A DNA stretch of 6,000 nucleotides, taken from Spirochaetales bacterium. Lineage in GTDB: Bacteria; Spirochaetota; Spirochaetia; Sphaerochaetales; Sphaerochaetaceae. The notes under the pieces were generated by a model. The model was not told the DNA's origin and ran no database searches. It saw only the letters and a program-made list of their open reading frames with translations. The translations under genes were made by a program, and so were the position numbers. Numbering within the stretch: the first letter of the stretch is position 1; every line of letters begins with the position of its first letter. Positions 1 through 4,210 of the stretch are shown one piece after another. The DNA lies in assembly GCA_017632495.1 (NCBI GenBank), contig JAGBRG010000042.1:1-6000 (forward strand), given 5' to 3'.

Positions 1-546
1 GATGGAGGCTATGTTCATGGACTCATGCACGCTTCCGCGGCTTGAGGCTCCGTCTCCGAAAATAGCCACGCTGATGTTCTTAACAGGCTGTGGCGGACAG
101 TTTTTCGGATTCTGTGAAGTGGATGTTGCAAAGGAAGCGCTTTGCGTGCTGTCGAACTTGAGCTTGAATGCAATACCTGTGGCTAGCGGTACGCCTGAGC
201 CTACAACCGCAGAGGAGCCGAGGTTGCAGTTCTTCTTATCCGGCATGTGCATGCTTCCGCCAAGGCCCTTTGCAAGACCGTGGCGGGAACCGAACATCTC
301 GGCGAACATTGCCTGGGCCGAAGATCCCTTGCAGATTGTGAAGCCGTGGCATCTGTGCGTGGGAACAATCCAGTCTCCTTCTTTGAGCGCAAGGCACAGT
401 CCGGCCTGGGCAGCCTCCTGGCCGTTGGCCAGGTGGGTCGTGCCGTGAATAAGTCCGGCTTTGAAGAGCTCTTCCGTCTTCTCTTCGAAGAATCTTGAAT
501 TAAGCATCAGACGCAGGGCGTCGGCGCACAGGTTTTTGTCAATCAC
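1..546 (-). CDS. Thiamine-diphosphate-dependent dehydrogenase E1 component, alpha subunit (pyruvate/acetoin dehydrogenase type), 5' part
   Basis: Partial gene: the first 182 codons are visible and the rest lies beyond the left edge. The product resembles E1 alpha subunits of 2-oxoacid or acetoin dehydrogenase complexes, which use thiamine diphosphate to decarboxylate or cleave the substrate and pass the acyl group to a lipoyl E2 protein in the cytoplasm. Visible family marks are FFEEKTEELF (19-28), HLANGQEAAQAG (38-49), THRCHG (63-68), KGLGGSMHMPD (93-103) and the start of the ThDP motif, GDGA (164-167); the downstream Asn of that motif is off the window. The chosen start is GTG at 546, which overlaps the pheT stop as GTGA and leaves a normal-length N-terminus; only a weak GGAC lies upstream, so translation probably depends on coupling to pheT. 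Oddities are an extra stretch of about 25 residues (132-156) before GDG, and SSRG where the family usually has TNEG or similar. Pyruvate, acetoin and branched-chain 2-oxoacid specificities cannot be separated here, and a fused alpha-beta E1 is not excluded. Confidence 0.85.
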   Translation of the reverse strand, partial: MIDKNLCADALRLMLNSRFFEEKTEELFKAGLIHGTTHLANGQEAAQAGLCLALKEGDWIVPTHRCHGFTICKGSSAQAMFAEMFGSRHGLAKGLGGSMHMPDKKNCNLGSSAVVGSGVPLATGIAFKLKFDSTQSASFATSTSQNPKNCPPQPVKNISVAIFGDGASSRGSVHESMNIASI

Positions 547-2240
547 AGCAGGCAGTCCAAATCTATTTCGGCTACGATGGCCGGCATTGAGCATCCCCAG
601 CTCTCAAGAACTGCAGGATGGACTTCGCCGAAGACACCGACCTTCTTTCCTTTGACCACAACCTCGGCGCAGCGGCCGGGGATGAACCTCGGGTCATCCT
701 CAGGTGCGCTTAAGGTGTAATCGACTCTTAAGAAGTACATCAGGGTGTTGATGAAGCTGTTGGCATCGTTGAATGTCACAGTTCCGTCGGCGCTCATGAA
801 GCCCAGGTTGTTTCTTGTAACCGTTCCGCTGTTGTCGCTCGGCTCAAGGAAGGCAACCTTTCCGACCTCGAATATTCTGTGAGGATATGTGGCGTGGCCT
901 GAGACGCTCTCGCTCTCTAAAAGAGACGGGATGATCGACGGGCGCACGGCCTCGAAGTTCTCGCTCATCGGGTTGGAGATCATGATGACCTTGTCGCCCT
1001 TGATGTGCATGTTGTCAACGTATTCGCGTCTGGATCCCAGGTAGTTGTAGATCATCTCCTGGAAGCCCATTCCGACCATGATGTCCTTGACCTTTCTGCC
1101 AAGCTCCTCGGCCGGGGTAAGGCGTCCGACGGTGAAGTCACGCGGGATTGTGGGCTCGAAGTTTTCAAGTCCGTAGCCGATCATGACGTCCTCCACGACA
1201 TCGACCGGGTGCAGGAAGTCATTTCTGTACTCGGGGCATGTGATGTGGATGGTGTTGCCTTCGGATACGCTGTAGACACCCATTCTGAGAAGGGCCTCTT
1301 TGGCATCCTCGACGCTGATGTCCTCGCCCAGAACATGCTTGATGTCGTCTGTGGTGCAGCTCTGGGAGCCCTGGAAGTAGTAGGGGACGGTGATTTCTTT
1401 TCCGAACTCCGTCTCATAGGGATAGACGACCTTCACAGGCTCGATTGTAAATCCCATGTCGGCCATGTCAACGGCCATGATGGATGCGCAGAGCAGAATG
1501 TCCTTGAGAATCGGGCCTGACATCTCGACAAAGAGGTTGTCGTCGCCGACTTCAACGGCTCCCACGTATGCGCTGTTGATTACTGGCGGCATGGACAGGG
1601 CCTTGTTGGCATCATCAAAGAGGTACGGATAGACCGGCTTGTCCTTGATGATGTAGCCGTATTCCTGTCCCTTGGGGTGCTTTTCAAGAATCTCACGAAG
1701 CGTCAGATCCTCTTCCATGTGAAGCGGAACAAAATGTGTCTTATCAGGATCGGCTCCGTCATAGTGGATGGGGTACTTGATAAGGTTGTTGCGGTAGATT
1801 CCCATTGCGATTGTGCGTCTCTTTCTTCCGAAGTTGAAGCACAGCTTCTCCTGGCTCTGAATCAGTGTCAGAAGAATATCCTCGTCAACGGTCTTTCCTG
1901 TTGCGACAAAGCCGCAGGAGAACTCGCGGACCTCTTTGGCGCGGCTGCCGACATGAAGCTCGCGGCCCTTGTTGTCTGCAGTGAAGCACTTTGAGGAGAA
2001 GAAGTCATACTCTCTGATCTGGGGATCTTCGTAGTTCTTCAGAAGTCTTGCAAGTCCCATGGCAGACCAAAGGTCCGGTCTGTTTGTGTCATTGAGCTCG
2101 ATCTTGAAGACTCCGTTTGCCTTGTCATGCTCATCAAGCTCTGCCTTGGCGCGCGGGAAGACCTGCTCAAGCTCATCGTCTGTATATTCTCTGCCAAGAA
2201 GGCTGAAAAGGAATTTCTCTTTGGTTTCAAACTTAGGCAT
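543..2240 (-). CDS. pheT: Phenylalanine--tRNA ligase beta subunit, archaeal/spirochaetal type
   Basis: Beta subunit of the cytoplasmic alpha2-beta2 synthetase that charges tRNA-Phe; beta carries tRNA-binding and editing parts and a non-catalytic class II-like fold. At 565 residues it matches the short archaeal/eukaryotic form and is far below the roughly 800 residues of typical bacterial PheT: there is no N-terminal EMAP-like domain and no C-terminal ferredoxin-fold anticodon-binding domain. The N-terminal B1 part has LNDTNRPDLWSAMGLARLL (49-67). The B3/B4 editing region follows, with GRKRRTIAMGIY (138-149) and INSAYVGAVEV then NLFVEMSG (221-242). A B5-like region spans about 281-360 with YRNDFLHPVDVVEDVMIGYG (338-357). 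The core-like domain ends with FIPGRCAEV (519-527) and VFGEVHPAVLESWG (536-549). The start is ATG at 2240, overlapping the pheS stop as TGATG, with GGAGG (2249-2253) 8 nt upstream. It is followed by the E1 alpha gene with a GTGA overlap. Identification is secure; the archaeal type is known for spirochaetes. Confidence 0.96.
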   Translation of the reverse strand: MPKFETKEKFLFSLLGREYTDDELEQVFPRAKAELDEHDKANGVFKIELNDTNRPDLWSAMGLARLLKNYEDPQIREYDFFSSKCFTADNKGRELHVGSRAKEVREFSCGFVATGKTVDEDILLTLIQSQEKLCFNFGRKRRTIAMGIYRNNLIKYPIHYDGADPDKTHFVPLHMEEDLTLREILEKHPKGQEYGYIIKDKPVYPYLFDDANKALSMPPVINSAYVGAVEVGDDNLFVEMSGPILKDILLCASIMAVDMADMGFTIEPVKVVYPYETEFGKEITVPYYFQGSQSCTTDDIKHVLGEDISVEDAKEALLRMGVYSVSEGNTIHITCPEYRNDFLHPVDVVEDVMIGYGLENFEPTIPRDFTVGRLTPAEELGRKVKDIMVGMGFQEMIYNYLGSRREYVDNMHIKGDKVIMISNPMSENFEAVRPSIIPSLLESESVSGHATYPHRIFEVGKVAFLEPSDNSGTVTRNNLGFMSADGTVTFNDANSFINTLMYFLRVDYTLSAPEDDPRFIPGRCAEVVVKGKKVGVFGEVHPAVLESWGCSMPAIVAEIDLDCLL

Positions 2241-3778
2241 CAGTTACCCCTCCTTGTCCTTACACTGTCGATGTTCGGTGAGAACAGGTCTCTTATGTCA
2301 TTGATTCCGAGGTGCATCATGGCCATTCTGTCGATTCCGAGTCCCCATGCAAGAACAGGCTCGTCGATTCCCAGGCTCTTTGTGACCTCGGGACGGAAGA
2401 TTCCGGATCCGCCCATCTCGAACCAGCCCAGGACGGGGTGCTTGATGTGAATCTCAATTGAAGGCTCTGTGAACGGGAAGTAGCCCGGAACATACTTGAA
2501 GTCAGTAGCTCCTGCAACCTCAACTGCGAACATCTTCAGAAGTCCCAGAAGGTCCTTTAGGTTGGCTTCCTTTCCTATGACGATTCCCTCTGTCTGGTAG
2601 AAGTCGGCACCGTGCTTTGCATCAACTTCATCAAAGCGGAAGCAACGGACGATTCCGAAGTACTTTCCGGGGACCTTTGCCTTTGTCAGCTGGTGTGCTG
2701 AAAGGACTGTTCCCTGGCTTCTGAGAATCTGACGTCTTGTGAACTCGTGGTCGAACTTATACTGCCAGCCGCGGGAGCCTGTGTTTCCGCCGTTCTCATG
2801 AGTGTTGGCGACATTTGAAAGCCACGGCTCCTCAATTGCCTTGCAGTGTCTGGGCTCCTTGACGTAGTAGACATCATGGATGTCACGGGCGCTGTGGAAC
2901 TGAGGCATGAACAGGGCATCGCCGTTCCAGAACTCGTTCTCTACAAGCGGTCCGTCAAACTCCTCGAATCCGAGCGATGTGAGCTTGTCCTTAACCCACT
3001 GGATGTAGTTGGCATAGGGGTTGTGGCGTCCCGGAATCAGGCGCTGGACAGGTGCATCAAGACCATATGGTCTGAAGCTTGCTGTCTTCCAGCTTCCGTT
3101 TGCTATGATCTGCGGAGTAAGGACTCCGATTTCCTCTCCTGTGATGTTTGCCTTGAGAAGAGCCTCTTTTGCCTCGTCTCCGAGCTTTGTCATCCTGTAG
3201 GTGACAACCTCGCTTTCAGACATCTTGTAGGGGGAACCTGCTGCACCGCGCTTTTTGGAGATGCGGCCCATAAGTTCCTTCTCGCGGTCTGTCATTGAAC
3301 TCTCGTCGATGGCACCTTTAAGACCTTTCTTCAGAAGCTCTGCGGTCTCTGTAACATCCGAGGGGAGCTGGTCGTTCTTGATATAAGCCTTGTTCTCCTC
3401 ATTCATGGCGCATGTTCCGGCCTTGGAAAGGCTTCCGTATGCCGATCCGATGTCGCTCTTCTCCAGTCCGAGCTTCTCTGCAATCTGAGGAAGTGCCAGC
3501 GGCTCCGAGTTTTTCAGAAGATCAAAGATCCTCTGGGCCGGAGTTCCTTCCTCTGCCTGGGTTTTTCCCAGGTCAGTCAGTTCATATGTGACAACAGTCC
3601 TGCGGCCTGTTTCTTCAAGGCAGCCCTTAGCGCTGAGCCAGCTGAATGCCTGGTTGCACTGTCCGATCTTGTAGTCGAGCTCCCTGACTATTCTTTCTGC
3701 TGTGATGTCCTCTCCCAGATTGACGTTTCTGAGGAGTTTGACCTCCAACGGGTGAAAGTTCTTTACGTCGATGTCCAT
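2240..3778 (-). CDS. pheS: Phenylalanine--tRNA ligase alpha subunit, archaeal/spirochaetal type
   Basis: Catalytic subunit of phenylalanyl-tRNA synthetase, joining Phe to tRNA-Phe through a phenylalanyl-adenylate. From ATG 3778 it has 512 residues, the long archaeal/eukaryotic length (bacterial PheS is usually about 330-350). Residues 1 to about 165 look like the tandem winged-helix domains of that type, opening MDIDVKNFHPLEVKLLRN. The class II catalytic domain shows motif 2 FRFDEVDAKHGADFYQTEG (380-398), the Phe-pocket FPFTEPS (434-440), GGSGIFRPEV near 455-464, and motif 3 GLGIDRMAM (479-487) followed by IRDLFSPNID. An in-frame GTG at 3811 would add 11 residues, but ATG 3778 is preferred because GGTGG lies 4 nt upstream and the family's N-terminal pattern starts here. 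First gene of the pheS-pheT-E1 operon. Upstream lies a possible Phe-containing leader peptide (3821-3853), suggesting control by Phe-tRNA supply; this is inference. Confidence 0.96.
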   Translation of the reverse strand: MDIDVKNFHPLEVKLLRNVNLGEDITAERIVRELDYKIGQCNQAFSWLSAKGCLEETGRRTVVTYELTDLGKTQAEEGTPAQRIFDLLKNSEPLALPQIAEKLGLEKSDIGSAYGSLSKAGTCAMNEENKAYIKNDQLPSDVTETAELLKKGLKGAIDESSMTDREKELMGRISKKRGAAGSPYKMSESEVVTYRMTKLGDEAKEALLKANITGEEIGVLTPQIIANGSWKTASFRPYGLDAPVQRLIPGRHNPYANYIQWVKDKLTSLGFEEFDGPLVENEFWNGDALFMPQFHSARDIHDVYYVKEPRHCKAIEEPWLSNVANTHENGGNTGSRGWQYKFDHEFTRRQILRSQGTVLSAHQLTKAKVPGKYFGIVRCFRFDEVDAKHGADFYQTEGIVIGKEANLKDLLGLLKMFAVEVAGATDFKYVPGYFPFTEPSIEIHIKHPVLGWFEMGGSGIFRPEVTKSLGIDEPVLAWGLGIDRMAMMHLGINDIRDLFSPNIDSVRTRRGN

Positions 3779-3782
3779 AGTT

Positions 3783-3787
3783 CCACC
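3783..3787 (-). promoter_or_regulatory. Ribosome binding site supporting the pheS ATG at 3778
   Basis: Read on the - strand, GGTGG followed by AACT and ATG. It is a modest Shine-Dalgarno match with slightly short spacing, but favours ATG 3778 over the upstream in-frame GTG at 3811, which has no purine-rich site in front of it. It lies inside a stretch that could pair weakly with the end of the upstream mini-ORF (3825-3831). Confidence 0.5.
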
Positions 3788-3813
3788 AATATATATAGGA
3801 TAATTGTCCACAT

Positions 3814-3819
3814 CATATA
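3814..3819 (-). promoter_or_regulatory. Weak -10-like TATATG close to pheS
   Basis: On the - strand TATATG lies 35 nt before the pheS ATG, with a poor -35 (TTTTCA) only 15 nt upstream. If used, transcripts would start downstream of the leader-peptide ORF and bypass any control by it. The match is weak, and this AT-rich stretch will produce such hits by chance. Confidence 0.15.
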
Positions 3820-3820
3820 A

Positions 3821-3853
3821 CTAAGGTCGAAAAATGAAAAGGTACTGAGCCAT
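3821..3853 (-). CDS. Candidate pheST leader peptide, MAQYLFIFRP
   Basis: A 10-codon ORF, ATG at 3853 to TAG at 3821, ending 42 nt before the pheS start and on the same strand. It encodes MAQYLFIFRP, with Phe codons at positions 6 (TTC) and 8 (TTT). GAGAGGG sits upstream (3859-3865), with 6 nt between GAGG (3860-3863) and ATG, a better ribosome binding site than that of pheS itself. In enterobacteria pheM encodes a Phe-rich leader that controls pheST by attenuation, so the position and composition suggest an analogous sensor of charged tRNA-Phe. Against this, two Phe codons in ten is a modest enrichment, and no GC-rich terminator hairpin plus U-tract lies between the ORF and pheS. A translational mechanism or a chance mini-ORF are the alternatives. 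Confidence 0.4.
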   Translation of the reverse strand: MAQYLFIFRP

Positions 3854-3934
3854 CACAGCCCTCTCTGATGAATTTGCCGGAATCTCTCACTTACACCACG
3901 AACTTGTGTATACTTAAAACTGGTTTAGTTTGAG

Positions 3935-3961
3935 AAAATAGTATACATTGCCTACTATTTT
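3935..3961. repeat. Perfect 9-bp stem with 9-nt loop in the divergent region
   Basis: AAAATAGTA (3935-3943) and TACTATTTT (3953-3961) are perfectly complementary around the loop TACATTGCC. The stem has only one G-C pair near its top, so it is weak as an RNA terminator, although a T-run closes it on the + strand. It overlaps the -10 box of the candidate leftward promoter, so it may matter more as a DNA operator-like palindrome than as an RNA hairpin. Confidence 0.4.
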
Positions 3962-3967
3962 TCCCAA
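3940..3967 (-). promoter_or_regulatory. Candidate sigma-70-type promoter for pheS-pheT
   Basis: Read on the - strand, TTGGGA (3962-3967) and TATACT (3940-3945) are separated by 16 nt; they match 4/6 and 5/6 of the TTGACA and TATAAT consensus. Transcription would begin near 3933, giving a leader of about 155 nt that includes the mini-ORF at 3821-3853. The -10 box overlaps the middle GTATAC palindrome and an AT-rich hairpin (3935-3961), a natural place for a repressor or for autoregulation. It is the best -35/-10 pair I found for the leftward operon, but it rests on consensus matching only. Confidence 0.35.
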
Positions 3968-3968
3968 G

Positions 3969-3997
3969 TAAACAAAGTTTTAGTATACACCTATAAC
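3969..3997 (+). promoter_or_regulatory. Possible distal fusA promoter
   Basis: TAAACA (3969-3974) and TATAAC (3992-3997) lie 17 nt apart, with a good -10 match and a weak -35. Transcription would start near 4003, leaving a fusA leader of about 200 nt that begins at a small CACG/CGTG stem-loop. It overlaps the right arm of the inverted repeat. Consensus match only. Confidence 0.22.
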
Positions 3998-4004
3998 ATG
4001 GTGT

Positions 4005-4049
4005 CACGGCTTCGTGCAGCAGGCTTTGATATTGAAGGGTAGTAAAGCC
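4005..4049 (+). other. Two small stem-loops in the putative fusA leader
   Basis: CACG (4005-4008) and CGTG (4013-4016) form a 4-bp stem over a 4-nt loop. Shortly after, GGCTTT (4022-4027) and AAAGCC (4044-4049) form a perfect 6-bp stem over a 16-nt loop, extendable by a G-U pair. If the leader starts near 4003 both would be transcribed at its 5' end. No known riboswitch or ribosomal-protein binding structure is recognised, and the stems are short enough to arise by chance. Confidence 0.25.
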
Positions 4050-4126
4050 GGTTTTCTTGGCAAATGGTGTTCTTGCTTCCGAATACAAATCAAAAAAAGA
4101 TTTTTACGATTGTGCACAAAATTCAA

Positions 4127-4153
4127 TTGATGTTTTTTCGAAATTATTATAGG
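4127..4153 (+). promoter_or_regulatory. Possible proximal fusA promoter
   Basis: TTGATG (4127-4132) and TATAGG (4148-4153) are each 4/6 matches to the -35 and -10 consensus, but the 15-nt spacing is short. A further -10-like TATAGA (4167-4172) lies downstream with a poor -35 (TTATTA) 17 nt ahead of it. The stretch is AT-rich, so neither hit is strong, but a highly expressed gene such as fusA should have a promoter in this region. Confidence 0.22.
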
Positions 4154-4210
4154 TTACTAACGTTTTTATAGATAAGGAATTTTTAGATTTAACATCGAGG
4201 TTTTAAAAAA

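Larger units (their letters stand above)
3906..3990. repeat. Inverted repeat with three GTATAC palindromes
   Basis: GTGTATACTTAAAAC (3906-3920) and GTTTTAGTATACAC (3977-3990) are inverted copies that differ only by one extra T in the left arm. Each contains GTATAC (3908-3913 and 3983-3988), and a third GTATAC lies between them (3941-3946). The palindromes start 33 and 42 bp apart, roughly three and four helical turns. The arms flank the candidate pheS promoter. The arrangement could be a set of operator sites for a dimeric regulator; alternatively it is AT-rich chance. No binding protein can be named. Confidence 0.45.
3779..4210. other. Divergent intergenic region between pheS and fusA
   Basis: About 430 bp, more AT-rich than the flanking genes, with no convincing protein gene apart from the candidate 10-codon leader ORF on the - strand. 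It must hold the promoters for both the leftward pheST operon and the rightward fusA. Contents seen are the leader ORF and pheS ribosome binding site (3779-3865), the GTATAC inverted repeat and 9-bp hairpin (3906-3990), two small stem-loops (4005-4016 and 4022-4049), and an AT-rich stretch to the fusA start. I saw no tRNA, CRISPR array, insertion-sequence end or strong terminator. Confidence 0.85.

Noticed and set aside
1005..1520. 171-codon ORF on the + strand
   Set aside because: It is antisense to pheT, which is intact with recognisable motifs throughout; the translation resembles no family.
3788..3800. Archaeal TATA box (CCTATATATATTGG) and an archaeal host
   Set aside because: It was first suggested by the archaeal-type PheRS, but the EF-G is plainly bacterial, and the AT stretch is too close to the pheS ATG to be a TATA box for it.
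3779..3811. Eleven-residue N-terminal extension of PheS from GTG 3811
   Set aside because: There is no ribosome binding site in front of GTG, while GGTGG precedes ATG 3778; the extension is not part of the family's N-terminal pattern.
3998..4042. 14-codon ORF on the + strand (MVSRLRAAGFDIEG) upstream of fusA
   Set aside because: It has a protein-like look but no ribosome binding site before the ATG, it overlaps a -10-like box, and it has no composition linking it to fusA control.
3891..4088. 65-codon ORF on the - strand in the intergenic region
   Set aside because: It starts at TTG with no ribosome binding site, its composition looks non-protein-like, no family is recognised, and it overlaps the inverted repeat and promoter-like sequences.
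4087..4105. AAATC-A7-GATTT stem followed by T-run as a terminator
   Set aside because: The stem is 5 bp and AT-rich, with no gene on the + strand upstream of it to terminate.
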